The notes: a model not told the origin generated them from the sequence alone. 64,000 nucleotides of DNA from Hyphomicrobium sp. (GCA_019751875.1 JAIEMV010000004.1:246276-310275); one strand, 5' to 3'. Counted from the stretch's first letter, positions 29,294-38,419 are shown. Numbers and translations are program-made.

Positions 29294-32080
29294 TTAGAAC
29301 TTGTAGCGGAAGCCGGTCCAGAAGGTGCGGCCAAGGCCGGGCTTCATACCGTCTTCACGGTCGGAGATGTAGAACTCGTTTGTCAGGTTGTCGCCCGAGA
29401 CCCAGACGCTGGCGCCCGTATTTCCGATGTCGAGGTTGGCGCGGGCGGAGAGCAGCCAGACGGACGGCACTTCGCCATCTTCACCTGCTTCCTCGATTTC
29501 GCACTCGCCATCTTCGCATTCGACTTCCCCTCCGAAGCCGAACGGAGTGTTCCCCTCGTCGGTGAAGAACGACCCGCGATAGGTGGCCGTGACGCTCGCG
29601 TCCCAGCGCCAGCCGGACTTCTGCTCGACGCCCAAGGTGAAGGCGGCGACGTGCAGCGGGACCTCGGGGATGCGATTGCCGTCAAACACTTCGAATTCGG
29701 TCGGATCATCGTCGTCCTGAACGCGAAGATCGTTGAAAACGCCGCGCGTGTAGAGATAGTTCGCTTCGCCGAAGAAGTTCATTGAACCGCCCGTGAAGGG
29801 CTGCGAGTTGAGGCGGCCAAAAAGTTCCACGCCGCTGATCTCGACTTCGTCGGCGCGGCCGAACGACCGGTCTGATGTGTCGGAGAACGACGCGCCAAAC
29901 TGATAATCGCTCAGAAGCTGATAGAAACCGACGGCTTCGAACTCCAAGCCCTTTATAGCCGTCGAACGCAAGCCGAGGTTGAAGTTGTTGCCAATCTCAT
30001 CATCTACGGGGAAATCCTCGTTACGAAGGACGCCGGTGGACATGCCACGGTGGTAACCGCCGAAGATCGTGGTCCGGTTGAGGCCGGTGTAGGCAAACGA
30101 GACACCCGGAAGCGCGTGGAAGTTCGAGTAATCTTCGTTGCGACGCTCCGGATTCAAGATGATGCCATCAACCGAGAGACACTCTGCGTCATCTGGATCG
30201 ACATCCGGGTCGAACCTTGCGCAGTTTGCTCCCTCGGCGCCACCTGCTTCGCTTTCCTCCCGTGCGATGACGCGGTTGATGCGCGCGGCGCGGTACCATT
30301 CAAAGCGTATCCCAGGCACCACATTCAAGTCCTCAGCGACCGAGATGTTGGTTTGCAGGAAGGCAGAGACTGCATTGGCGTTTAGCTCACGATCGAAAAT
30401 CGTGGCGCCCGACTCGTCGCCATCCTTCAAGATTTCGTTCTCCGCACCAATAAAGTTGCGGTTGGTCATATCCTGGTATTCGTAGCGAATGCCCGCCTGA
30501 ATGGCCTGATTGAAACCCATGATGTTGCGGTTGGCCCATTCTCCCCGGACTTCGGCCCCGACATGGCGGAAGGTGCGCAGCCGACCGAACATGGAGTTAT
30601 CGCCAAAGAAAATCTCCGTTTCGTCACCCGGATCCGGATCAGCGGGATCGAAAAACGCACCTTCGCCCACGTCGCCATCAGGGTCGGATTCGAACGTATT
30701 GAGCTGATACCGGTCGCGGCGGTGATACTGCGCATAAACGCGCGACGTGATCGTCGTGTCGTCGTCAAGATAGGCGTTGTGAACAATCTGCCCGCGCCAG
30801 ATTTCCCCATTGTAGGTGTTCAAGCCAGCAGCAGGTGCGTAGCAGGTCTTGCAGTGCCTGAGCTGGTTGAACTGGCTTTCCGCGAAGCCTGCAATCCGTT
30901 CGGCAACGTCCTCCGCCACGTCCTCATCAGTAGTCTCTAGTTCTGCCTCGCCAAGGAAATTCTGCTCGTCGTAATTGTCCTTCTGACGAGCGTAGGACGA
31001 CGAAACCACAAGATCAGAACTGGAACCCTTCCAGCCAATGGCACCGTAGAAGTCGTTGAAACGAAGCTGTTCTGTATCCCACGCACCCTGCACGTTTGCG
31101 CCGGTGTAAGACGCCACGACTCCCACGTTGTCCGAGTTCTGGCGCGTGTGGACATGCCAGCGGTACGATAAATCGGTGCGGTCGCCCTTGGACACTTCGT
31201 CACCGAACGTGATGTTGCCATTGTCGTCGACTGACTCGATCTCTTGGAAGGACCCGCGGTCGGTCTTCGTGAACCCGATGGCCGTGCTCACGACCGTCTC
31301 GGCCGGCCCAAATGGCGATAGGTTGCGGGCGTTGACGACGCCGAAGTTGTTGTTCGGGCCATGCGTGATGACAGTGCCGCGAATGACCTCGATGCTTTCG
31401 AAGCGCTCGATCGGACCCCAGTAGTGCACCGACGGATCGAGCCAAAGTGCAAAGTTATTGGCGTGGCCATCTTCCATCACGAGGACTTTGCGTGACCGTC
31501 GGGCGGGCGAACCGCGCACCGACACACCGCCGTGCTGGGCGTTGGCGTCGTCGTTGATGACCGTCACGCCGGGCACGCGGACCAGCGCTTCATTGATGTT
31601 GCGCGGCCGCTGCTCGGCGAGCATTTCCGGCGTTACGTTGGTCGCAGCGCCAGAAAAACCTTCGAGGTTCGATGGAATCAACTGTGTCGGGTTCACGGGT
31701 GTCGTGGCGGATTGCTCGGCGCGGGCGGCAGCACCCCTGGCTGCGGGCGAACCGTAAGGCGAATTAGGAAGGACACTGGCCGGATTGAAGGGTTCCGGAG
31801 GCGCTTCCGCGACGGGGGGCGGTTGCGGGGTCGGCACGGCAGCGGGCGCCGGGGCCGCCTGCTGCTGAGGCTTAGGCTTGGGTTTGGGCTTGGCGGCAGC
31901 GGGCTGCGGGGGAGGCGTCGGTGCCTGCTCTTGCTGGACCTCGACTTCAGGCACCGATGATCCGCTCGAATCCTGAGCGGCAGGCGTTCCGGAAGCCGGA
32001 GGCGAGTCCTGCGACAGGCCTGACGCCGAACCCGTAACGCTCAGGCCGCCAATCAGCACGGCCCCCAAAACTTTCTTCAT
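29294..32080 (-). CDS. TonB-dependent outer-membrane receptor (FecA-like)
   Basis: Outer-membrane gated channel for siderophore-type or other large ligands, powered by TonB-ExbBD. From ATG 32080 (928 aa) there is a signal peptide (MKKVLGAVLIGGLSVTGSAS). An unusual Pro/Lys/Gln/Ala-rich stretch of about 100 residues follows, including a PKPKPKP run. The plug domain comes next (NINEALVRVPGVTVINDD, VRGSPARRSRKVLVMEDG) and then a large beta-barrel ending in an aromatic residue (GRTFWTGFRYKF). The plug resembles Fe(III)-dicitrate receptors, but the ligand is not determined. Two cysteines in HCKTCYAP probably form an extracellular-loop disulfide. No Fur, Irr or RirA site was evident upstream. Confidence 0.9.
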   Translation of the reverse strand: MKKVLGAVLIGGLSVTGSASGLSQDSPPASGTPAAQDSSGSSVPEVEVQQEQAPTPPPQPAAAKPKPKPKPQQQAAPAPAAVPTPQPPPVAEAPPEPFNPASVLPNSPYGSPAARGAAARAEQSATTPVNPTQLIPSNLEGFSGAATNVTPEMLAEQRPRNINEALVRVPGVTVINDDANAQHGGVSVRGSPARRSRKVLVMEDGHANNFALWLDPSVHYWGPIERFESIEVIRGTVITHGPNNNFGVVNARNLSPFGPAETVVSTAIGFTKTDRGSFQEIESVDDNGNITFGDEVSKGDRTDLSYRWHVHTRQNSDNVGVVASYTGANVQGAWDTEQLRFNDFYGAIGWKGSSSDLVVSSSYARQKDNYDEQNFLGEAELETTDEDVAEDVAERIAGFAESQFNQLRHCKTCYAPAAGLNTYNGEIWRGQIVHNAYLDDDTTITSRVYAQYHRRDRYQLNTFESDPDGDVGEGAFFDPADPDPGDETEIFFGDNSMFGRLRTFRHVGAEVRGEWANRNIMGFNQAIQAGIRYEYQDMTNRNFIGAENEILKDGDESGATIFDRELNANAVSAFLQTNISVAEDLNVVPGIRFEWYRAARINRVIAREESEAGGAEGANCARFDPDVDPDDAECLSVDGIILNPERRNEDYSNFHALPGVSFAYTGLNRTTIFGGYHRGMSTGVLRNEDFPVDDEIGNNFNLGLRSTAIKGLEFEAVGFYQLLSDYQFGASFSDTSDRSFGRADEVEISGVELFGRLNSQPFTGGSMNFFGEANYLYTRGVFNDLRVQDDDDPTEFEVFDGNRIPEVPLHVAAFTLGVEQKSGWRWDASVTATYRGSFFTDEGNTPFGFGGEVECEDGECEIEEAGEDGEVPSVWLLSARANLDIGNTGASVWVSGDNLTNEFYISDREDGMKPGLGRTFWTGFRYKF

Positions 32081-32424
32081 TTGCAGTCCCCCACCACGCG
32101 CCGCTACCAGCGACTCCGTCCATGCCACGAAGTGGCCATGGGTCTGCCTACGTGCTGGGATCAGGGGTCACAATGGTCGGAAGTTCCCGACCTGATAGAA
32201 AATTTGCACATTTGCGAACCGATGTGGCTCGACCGCTACGGGAAAAATTCTCTCGCGTTTCTCGATACTTAAGGAATTGTCCGCACCGGGGAAAATGTCA
32301 GTCGTCACCGCGGGCATTTGTCTTCCGCTGCACGGCAAAAGCGGACGTTTCTTGACTCTCGCAACCGGGGGCTCCACACCCCGCCTCAACAATTTTCTTC
32401 ATCCCTTTTTGGATCTGCTGCCAC
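32081..32424. other. Divergent intergenic region, TonB receptor / aguA
   Basis: About 340 bases between two divergent genes, AT-richer than its surroundings near 32200-32300. It must contain both promoters. I see no convincing iron-regulator palindrome, riboswitch or small gene. Confidence 0.4.
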
Positions 32425-33450
32425 ATGAGCGCGACCGCATCCGATACCGCTATCAGAGTTCCCGCCGAATGGGTGCCCCAAGCCGCAATCTGGACGGCGT
32501 GGCCCGCCGATCCCGACGAATGGAATAATGACCTGGAGGCGCCGCGCCGAGACATCACCGGGCTCATTCGCGTTCTGGCTGAGCACGGGAATCGCGTTCG
32601 TCTGCTCGCCAACGGCAAAGATGCGGAGGAGACGGCGACGGCCGCGGTTGGCGGCCTCGCAGAAATCATTCCGGCCCGCTATGGCGATATCTGGTTGCGC
32701 GACACGGGGCCGATTTTTGCACATGTTGGCAACGAACTGGTTGCGCTGAGGTTCAAGACCAACAGCTGGGGCGGGAAGTATGAGCTGCCCGACGACGCGA
32801 CCGTGGGTGACGACGTGGCCCGCCTCGCCGGCGCCCAGGTCAAGCGGTTCGATTTCGTCCTGGAAGGCGGCGCGGTAGATCAGGACGGCGAAGGCACGAT
32901 CCTGACGACGCGGCAAACGCTGCTCAATCCGAACCGAAACGGCTGGACAAAGGAACAAGCCGAGGCAGCGCTGCGTCAGGCCTTCGATGCCAAGGCGATC
33001 ATCTGGATCGACGAAGGTTTGAAGAACGATCACACCGACGGACACATCGATAACATTGCGCGCTTCGTCTCTCCCGGCCGGGTGGTTTGTCAGGCAGCGA
33101 GCGGTGCAGACGATCCCAACGCCGAGACGCTAGACGCGATTGCTAAAAGGCTGGCGCATGCGACTGACGCGGCGGGGCGCAAGCTCGAGGTCGTTCGTAT
33201 TCCTGGTGTCGGGCTTTATCACAACGCGTTGGGACACGTGTCGCCTGCGTCTCACATGAACTTCATCATCGCCAACGGAGTTGTCGTGGTTCCGGTTTAT
33301 GGTTCTGCAAGCGAAGCGGCGGCTTTGGACGCGCTCCGCGCTGTCTTTCCGGGGCGGGCCGTCGTCGGAGTGCCGTCGAAAGGTCTGCTTGGCTGCGGCC
33401 TGGCCGGTGGCGGATCGTTTCACTGCATCACGCAGCAGCAGCCGCTGTAA
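32425..33450 (+). CDS. aguA: Agmatine deiminase
   Basis: Converts agmatine to N-carbamoylputrescine and ammonia. The 341-residue protein of the guanidino-group-modifying (PAD-like) superfamily has GDIWLRDTGPIF and the acidic/histidine pair in KNDHTDGHIDNIARF. The catalytic cysteine C334 is in GGGSFHCITQQQP, the family C terminus. The next gene, 12 bases downstream, performs the following step, so the pair makes putrescine from agmatine. Confidence 0.96.
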   Translation: MSATASDTAIRVPAEWVPQAAIWTAWPADPDEWNNDLEAPRRDITGLIRVLAEHGNRVRLLANGKDAEETATAAVGGLAEIIPARYGDIWLRDTGPIFAHVGNELVALRFKTNSWGGKYELPDDATVGDDVARLAGAQVKRFDFVLEGGAVDQDGEGTILTTRQTLLNPNRNGWTKEQAEAALRQAFDAKAIIWIDEGLKNDHTDGHIDNIARFVSPGRVVCQAASGADDPNAETLDAIAKRLAHATDAAGRKLEVVRIPGVGLYHNALGHVSPASHMNFIIANGVVVVPVYGSASEAAALDALRAVFPGRAVVGVPSKGLLGCGLAGGGSFHCITQQQPL

Positions 33451-33462
33451 GGAGCGCCCTTC

Positions 33463-34326
33463 ATGGCGAAGACCCGTTCGATAACGGTCGCTGGAATTCA
33501 GACTCACTATGGCCCCGACATGGCCGGCAACATTGCGCATACCGAAGCCTTCGTGCGCGAGGCGGCGCGCAGAGGTGCGCAGGTGATCCTGCCGTCCGAA
33601 TTGTTTCAGGGCATCTACTTTTGCACCAAGCAGGATCCGAAGTGGTTCCTGACGGCGTTCCCCGCCAATACGCATCCCTGCGTGCAGGCCATGCAAAAGC
33701 TCGCGAAGGAACTCGGCGTCGTCATCCCGGTATCTATTTTCGAGAAGGATGGGCCTCGCTACTATAACAGCATCGTTATCGTGGACGCGGACGGCGCGGC
33801 ACTCGGCACCTACCGCAAGAGTCATATTCCGGACGGGCCAGGCTACCAGGAGAAGTATTACTTCCGCCCGGGCGATACGGGATTCAAGGTCTGGAAAACG
33901 CAAGCGGGCACCATCGGCGTCGGGATCTGCTGGGACCAGTGGTATCCGGAGTGCGCGCGCGCCATGGTGCTGCAGGGCGCCGAAATCCTGTTTTATCCGA
34001 CGGCGATCGGATCGGAACCCTATGACAGTGCGCTCGATACGCACCTCCAGTGGCAGCGCGCCATGCAGGGACACGCGGTCTCGAACGCGGTGCCAATCGT
34101 TGCCGCAAACCGCATTGGGCTTGAAGACAACGAGGGTGTGCAGCAAATGTTTTACGGCCACTCGTTCATCACCGACCATCGCGGCGAACTGGTGGAGAGC
34201 TTTGGCGCGAAAGACGAAGGCGTGCTCGTCCACACATTCGATCTCGATATGATCGAAAGCTATCGGGCCGATTGGGGCTTCTTCCGGGATCGGCGCACGG
34301 ATCTCTACGCCAAGAGCATTATCTGA
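33463..34326 (+). CDS. aguB: N-carbamoylputrescine amidase
   Basis: Nitrilase-superfamily hydrolase releasing putrescine, ammonia and carbon dioxide from N-carbamoylputrescine. In the 287-residue protein the Glu-Lys-Cys triad is visible: E46 (PSELFQG), K119 (YRKSHIP) and C156 (GICWDQWYPE). It is immediately downstream of agmatine deiminase with a GGAG ribosome binding site, clearly the same operon. Confidence 0.96.
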   Translation: MAKTRSITVAGIQTHYGPDMAGNIAHTEAFVREAARRGAQVILPSELFQGIYFCTKQDPKWFLTAFPANTHPCVQAMQKLAKELGVVIPVSIFEKDGPRYYNSIVIVDADGAALGTYRKSHIPDGPGYQEKYYFRPGDTGFKVWKTQAGTIGVGICWDQWYPECARAMVLQGAEILFYPTAIGSEPYDSALDTHLQWQRAMQGHAVSNAVPIVAANRIGLEDNEGVQQMFYGHSFITDHRGELVESFGAKDEGVLVHTFDLDMIESYRADWGFFRDRRTDLYAKSII

Positions 34327-34329
34327 AGG

Positions 34330-34728
34330 CTACAGCGCCAGCTTCAGCTGCACGCCGGTTGTGTCGCGGCGCTCCGTCTTCGGCTGCGCTTCGATCCAAC
34401 GCATGATCGCGGCGACGGCATGGTCCTGTTCGTCGCTGCTCATGGGCACACCCGCAGGGATGCCGTGCCATTTGGCGAGGCAGCCGCGGCAGCACGTTGC
34501 GGTCGCGTGCTGGGCGATGAAAACCGGATGACCGCGCATGGGTGTTTGCTTGCCGTCATTCCTCGGGCGTGCAGGCGCGAGCCTTTCCTGAACCAAGCGG
34601 CGGGCCTGCTGCGCGATTTCGTCCGCGGACCGGAGACTGACATACGCCAATTCTTTCGACCCCAACCGGAACCGCTGGCGGAAAGGCGAGCCAGAGAGAG
34701 CACGGAAGACGTAATCGAGCGGGTGCAT
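34330..34728 (-). CDS. DUF4186 family protein
   Basis: A 132-residue protein of unknown function. The segment NDGKQTPMRGHPVFIAQHAT followed by ATCCRGCLAKWHGIP is the highly conserved core of DUF4186. Its histidines and the CC-x2-C cysteines look like a metal site, though no metal has been shown as far as I recall. Its stop is four bases from the convergent aguB stop. It is not obviously linked to polyamine metabolism. Confidence 0.88.
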   Translation of the reverse strand: MHPLDYVFRALSGSPFRQRFRLGSKELAYVSLRSADEIAQQARRLVQERLAPARPRNDGKQTPMRGHPVFIAQHATATCCRGCLAKWHGIPAGVPMSSDEQDHAVAAIMRWIEAQPKTERRDTTGVQLKLAL

Positions 34729-34775
34729 GCCTGAAGGATAGCGGGATTCGCGCAGCCATTCTTCCTTCTGTCTCG

Positions 34776-34792
34776 TTATACATTCTGTACAA
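34776..34792. promoter_or_regulatory. Imperfect palindrome upstream of the toxin-antitoxin operon
   Basis: TTATACA-TTC-TGTACAA is an inverted repeat with six of seven arm positions complementary. It overlaps the likely core-promoter region of the downstream antitoxin-toxin pair and may be a second operator for the antitoxin. Confidence 0.5.
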
Positions 34793-34807
34793 CGGCCGAC
34801 AGATCGT

Positions 34808-34826
34808 GTTAGACAGTTTGTCTAAC
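34808..34826. promoter_or_regulatory. Perfect palindromic operator of the toxin-antitoxin operon
   Basis: GTTAGACA-GTT-TGTCTAAC has perfect 8-bp arms around a 3-base centre, 20 bases before the antitoxin ATG. Antitoxins of the AbrB/MazE type usually repress their own operon by binding such palindromes, so this is the probable autoregulatory site. Confidence 0.7.
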
Positions 34827-34846
34827 GTGATGAGGAGGACCACCCC

Positions 34847-35068
34847 ATGCGCTTGCAAATCAAAAAGATTGGCAATTCCACCGGCCTGATCCTCCCCAAG
34901 GAGCTCTTGCAGCGGCTTGGACTCGAGCAGGGCGACGAAGTGATTGTGTCCCAAGAACCCGATGGTCTGAAGATCAGACTGACGGAGGATGATTTCGAAC
35001 GTGGTCTAGAGATCGCGCGAAAGGCGATGAAGAAGTATCGCTCGGCACTAAGAGTACTCGCCAAATGA
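34847..35068 (+). CDS. AbrB/MazE-type antitoxin
   Basis: A 73-residue DNA-binding antitoxin. Residues 1-46 form a swapped-hairpin AbrB domain (IKKIGNSTGLILPKELLQRL then GLEQGDEVIV). The acidic and helical C-terminal part (TEDDFERGLEIARKAMKKY) would wrap the toxin. A GAGGAGG ribosome binding site is close to the ATG. Its stop overlaps the toxin start by four bases (ATGA). Pairing of an AbrB-type antitoxin with a Doc toxin, rather than Phd, is a known but less common combination. Confidence 0.9.
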   Translation: MRLQIKKIGNSTGLILPKELLQRLGLEQGDEVIVSQEPDGLKIRLTEDDFERGLEIARKAMKKYRSALRVLAK

Positions 35069-35535
35069 GCGAGCCGACTTGGTTGAGCATAGAATTGGTC
35101 GTCGCTATCCATGGTGAGCAATTGCAGGAATTCGGCGGGCCTGCGGGACTGCGCGATCGCGGTATGCTTGAGTCAGCTCTTGGTCGACCCCGCAACAAGT
35201 GGTCGTTCGGAGAGGAAGATCTTGCAACGCTGGCCGCTGCTTATGCGTTCGGCATTGCACGCAATCACCCTTTTGTCGACGGCAACAAGCGCGCTGCTCT
35301 GCTTGCTTTGATCACATTCCTCGGTCTGAACGGCATCGACTTCGTGGCTTCGAACGCTGAGGCTGTCGTGATGATCCAAGGCATCGCCTCGGGTGAGATG
35401 ACGGAGGACGGGCTTGCCCGTTGGATCCGGGACAACTGGCCGGATGCGACGGTGAAGGCCGCTAAGAAATCCACGCCCGCGAAGCCGCGCGCGAAGAAGG
35501 CGGCGAAAAAGGCTGTACCAAAGGCGCGACGCTAG
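35065..35535 (+). CDS. Doc/Fic-family toxin with a basic C-terminal tail
   Basis: Fic-fold toxin; Doc of phage P1 phosphorylates elongation factor Tu and stops translation. The 156-residue protein has the Fic motif as HPFVDGNKRAALLA (Doc-type, with K in place of the Gly of AMPylating Fic enzymes). The start is translationally coupled to the antitoxin. After the fold ends near residue 128 there is an added tail of about 28 residues, made almost entirely of Lys, Ala, Pro and Arg, resembling histone H1 tails. Typical Doc proteins are about 125 residues and lack this. Confidence 0.9.
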   Translation: MSEPTWLSIELVVAIHGEQLQEFGGPAGLRDRGMLESALGRPRNKWSFGEEDLATLAAAYAFGIARNHPFVDGNKRAALLALITFLGLNGIDFVASNAEAVVMIQGIASGEMTEDGLARWIRDNWPDATVKAAKKSTPAKPRAKKAAKKAVPKARR

Positions 35536-35721
35536 ACAGAGCGCCCCCCTTTGGCCGCGCGTGTGCCCAGGAATGCCCTCATTCAAAAGTTACCAAGCGT
35601 TAAGGGTTTCTCGTTAACCCTTCTGAAAAGACTTTCGCGCAGCGGCGGACGAATGGTCTGCGGCTGATTTGCTTCATCCCGGCGATCTGTAAGACGCCTG
35701 GAAATAAGGGGGTTCCGCCAC

Positions 35722-37224
35722 TTGGGCGTGCAGCCGGCCGGTTGGGGGAAGACACTTGCGTTCGCGGCAGTTCTTGCTGTGACGGCGATAACGGGCGCCA
35801 ACGTCGATGCCTCTGGCGATACGCGTACGATCTGGATGTACCACATCCACACTAAGGAAACGATTTCCATCCTCTACAAGAAGGATGGGAAGTACGTTCC
35901 CGAGGCCCTCAAAAAGCTCAACTGGTTCCTGCGTGACTGGCGCAAGAACGACGCGACAGAGATGGATCCCAAGACGATCGACATCGTCTGGGAGATGCAC
36001 AACGAGCTCGGCTCGCAGCAGCCGGTGCACATCATCTCGGGCTATCGTTCGCGCGGCACGAACGAAATGCTGCGTAAGACAGTCGGCGGTCAGGCGAGCC
36101 AGAGCCAGCACATTACCGGCAAGGCGATCGACATCCACTTTCCCGATGTTCCGATCCGGCAGCTGCGCTACTCCGCGATGATCCGCGAGCGCGGCGGCGT
36201 GGGCTACTATCCCACTTCGGCCCTGCCTTTCGTCCATGTGGATACGGCGCGCGTGCGCTCGTGGCCGCGCATGACGCATGACGAACTCGCACTCCTGTTT
36301 CCGCGGGGCCATTCCAAACATCTTTCCGCCGAGGGCAAGTCGCTGGAGCCCGGCGACGCGGCCGTGGCTCGGCGCCGACAGCCGCAACTTGCGCAACAGA
36401 TGGCGCAGTTCTTCGATATCCGCTCCAATCCGCGCAAGGGTGTGCTCGTTGCCGCTGCCGGCAGTCCGGCGCTGCCTGTGCCGCCGATGCCGAAGCCTGC
36501 CGTGCGGCCGGAGAAGAAGCCGCCGCCATCGACGGTCGTGGCTGCTCTCGCACCGGCGCCGATTCCGCGGCCTGCACCGCGGCCCGAGTCCAAGGTTGCG
36601 GACACTGCGCCGCGTCTGGTCCGAGAGCCAAGGCCTGTCGAGCGATCGTCGATCTTTACGCCGGGGCCGACGGCGCAGGAGCGTGCTAAGCTCAACGAAC
36701 TCATCAAGTTGGCGGCGCTCGAGCCGCAAACCGTGCCGCAGCCCAATCCGGTGACGGGACCCACGCCCGCTGTGCGAATGCCGCTTCCAGCGACGGGTGA
36801 GGAGGCGACTCGCTTACCGGGGCCTGCGGTCACGGATCTTGCCAACGAGCTTGGTGCGCAGCCGGGTTCATTCGTGGCCGCTCCGGCGTTTGATGACGAT
36901 CATCCGGAAGAACTCGCCTACGCGCCGTTCCCCATCCTGCCGCTGCTCACCGAAACGGCCTCAGCCGACGACCCGGCGCTGGCGCGCATGGTACACCCGA
37001 ACGTCGCCCGCACCTTCGACATGATCGACGATGAGGGCCGCATTCTGCCGATGAAACTGCGGCCCGGCGAGCAGACGGCGCAATTGCTGTTTGCGAAGGA
37101 GTTCCGCGGACAGGCTGTCGATCTTTCCGCTATCGACGAAGCCTACGGCAGGGCGCACGCTGCAAAAGTTTCAGCGGGATCGCAGGGTCTCGCTGAGCGC
37201 AAGGTCAAGACGTCTCCGCGCTGA
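35722..37224 (+). CDS. DUF882 / M15-type zinc peptidase-like exported protein
   Basis: A 500-residue exported protein related to E. coli YcbK (MepK), a peptidoglycan endopeptidase. A short hydrophobic leader precedes the catalytic domain (about 30-185). That domain has the M15 zinc ligands: His and Asp in QHITGKAIDIHFPD and the final His in FVHVDTAR. The remaining 310 residues are a Pro/Ala-rich, probably unstructured extension. The start is a TTG at 35722 with an AAGGGGG site upstream; a GTG two codons later is possible. The gene overlaps convergent oxyR by 20 bases. Confidence 0.88.
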   Translation: MGVQPAGWGKTLAFAAVLAVTAITGANVDASGDTRTIWMYHIHTKETISILYKKDGKYVPEALKKLNWFLRDWRKNDATEMDPKTIDIVWEMHNELGSQQPVHIISGYRSRGTNEMLRKTVGGQASQSQHITGKAIDIHFPDVPIRQLRYSAMIRERGGVGYYPTSALPFVHVDTARVRSWPRMTHDELALLFPRGHSKHLSAEGKSLEPGDAAVARRRQPQLAQQMAQFFDIRSNPRKGVLVAAAGSPALPVPPMPKPAVRPEKKPPPSTVVAALAPAPIPRPAPRPESKVADTAPRLVREPRPVERSSIFTPGPTAQERAKLNELIKLAALEPQTVPQPNPVTGPTPAVRMPLPATGEEATRLPGPAVTDLANELGAQPGSFVAAPAFDDDHPEELAYAPFPILPLLTETASADDPALARMVHPNVARTFDMIDDEGRILPMKLRPGEQTAQLLFAKEFRGQAVDLSAIDEAYGRAHAAKVSAGSQGLAERKVKTSPR

Positions 37225-38176
37225 TGTCCCGCCCGGCCTGCTTCTTGTTGCTTTCATGCATGTGGCGTGCCTGCGCGAGTGGGCCATTCTGCCAGGCCTC
37301 TATGGCGAGGCGCCCCAGTTCGCGGAAATCGTCCTTGCGCGGTGAGGTGTTGCGCCAAACCAGACCCACGGTGCGCGCAGGCTCCGGATCGGCGAAGCGG
37401 ATGACGGTCAACTCTCGGCCGCGCTCCTCGGTGCCCAGGCTCAGCTCGGGCAGCAGCGTGACGCCAAACCCGGCGGAAACCATTTCCACGATCGTGCCGA
37501 GGCTCGACGCACCAAACGTGTTCACCGTGTCAACCTGCTTGAGGCTGCAATACGTCAACGCCTGATCGCGCAGGCAGTGGCCTTCCTCGAGCAGCAGTAG
37601 CTTTTCGCCTTCGATCATTTCCTTGGTCGCGCGCAGGCGTCCGGCCATCTTGCGCTGCTTGGGGAGCGCCAGCAAGAACGGGTCCTGGAAGAGCTTATGC
37701 TCTTCGAGATCGGGATGCTTGATCGGCAGCGCCAGGAGGAGGACGTCGAGTTTGCCTTCGAGCAGTTCCTCAACAAGGTGCGAGGTTTGCGTTTCGCGGA
37801 CGTGCAGTTCGAGATCGGGGTAAGCGTCGCGCAAGAGCGGGAGCAGCGGCGGCAGCATGTAGGGCGCGATCGAGGGGATCACGCCGAAGCGCAGCGAGCC
37901 CGTCAGCACGCGATTGGAATGGTGCGCAAAGGAAACCAAATCACGCACGTCACCCAGAATACGCGATACGCGCAGCGCAATTTCTTCGCCTTTTGGCGTC
38001 AAGCGTACGCCGTTGCGCGTGCGCTCGACGAGCGTCAGACCGAGCGTCTGCTCCAACTCGTTGATCTGCATGGAGAGCGCCGGCTGCGTGACGGCGCAGG
38101 CCTCGGCGGCGCGGCCAAAGTGGAGTTCGCGCGAGAGCGCGTCGAAGTATCTGAGCTGTTTCAGTGTGACGGACAA
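37205..38176 (-). CDS. oxyR: LysR-family hydrogen-peroxide sensor OxyR
   Basis: Transcription regulator activated by disulfide formation under peroxide stress. The N-terminal LysR helix-turn-helix is at about residues 5-60. The redox cysteines are C201 and C210 in GHCLRDQALTYC, with the same nine-residue spacing as E. coli C199 and C208, which makes the OxyR assignment firm. The C terminus overlaps the 3' end of the convergent DUF882 gene by 20 bases. No katG, ahpC or other usual target is adjacent in this window. Confidence 0.93.
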   Translation of the reverse strand: MSVTLKQLRYFDALSRELHFGRAAEACAVTQPALSMQINELEQTLGLTLVERTRNGVRLTPKGEEIALRVSRILGDVRDLVSFAHHSNRVLTGSLRFGVIPSIAPYMLPPLLPLLRDAYPDLELHVRETQTSHLVEELLEGKLDVLLLALPIKHPDLEEHKLFQDPFLLALPKQRKMAGRLRATKEMIEGEKLLLLEEGHCLRDQALTYCSLKQVDTVNTFGASSLGTIVEMVSAGFGVTLLPELSLGTEERGRELTVIRFADPEPARTVGLVWRNTSPRKDDFRELGRLAIEAWQNGPLAQARHMHESNKKQAGRDISAETS

Positions 38177-38392
38177 GATCAGCTTCTCTTATTCGAGTGA
38201 CAATAAATAACGATTAGTTCTGATCTGCGGGCGCGTCTATTCTCGAATGCGTGATCAGCGACCTCGATAGCTCGCTGGTGCTGCTTTCGGGGCGGGGGCG
38301 CGAGCCGCCGCCTTCGAAAAGACGCCTCGGCCGGCCGCCGAACCGGTCGGGGCGTTTGCGTTGCCAAGTGGCCAGACGCGATGCAAACACAA

Positions 38393-38419
38393 AGGCGCTC
38401 TCCTTCTGGAAGAGCGCCT
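38393..38419 (-). terminator. Terminator of gapR
   Basis: On the minus strand, AGGCGCTCT and AGAGCGCCT form a 9-bp stem around a 9-base loop, followed by TTGTGTTT. It lies 27 bases after the gapR stop. Confidence 0.75.

Noticed and set aside
32081..32424. Fur, Irr or RirA operator upstream of the TonB receptor
   Set aside because: Short AT-rich stretches are present but no palindrome close to the known consensus sequences could be found.
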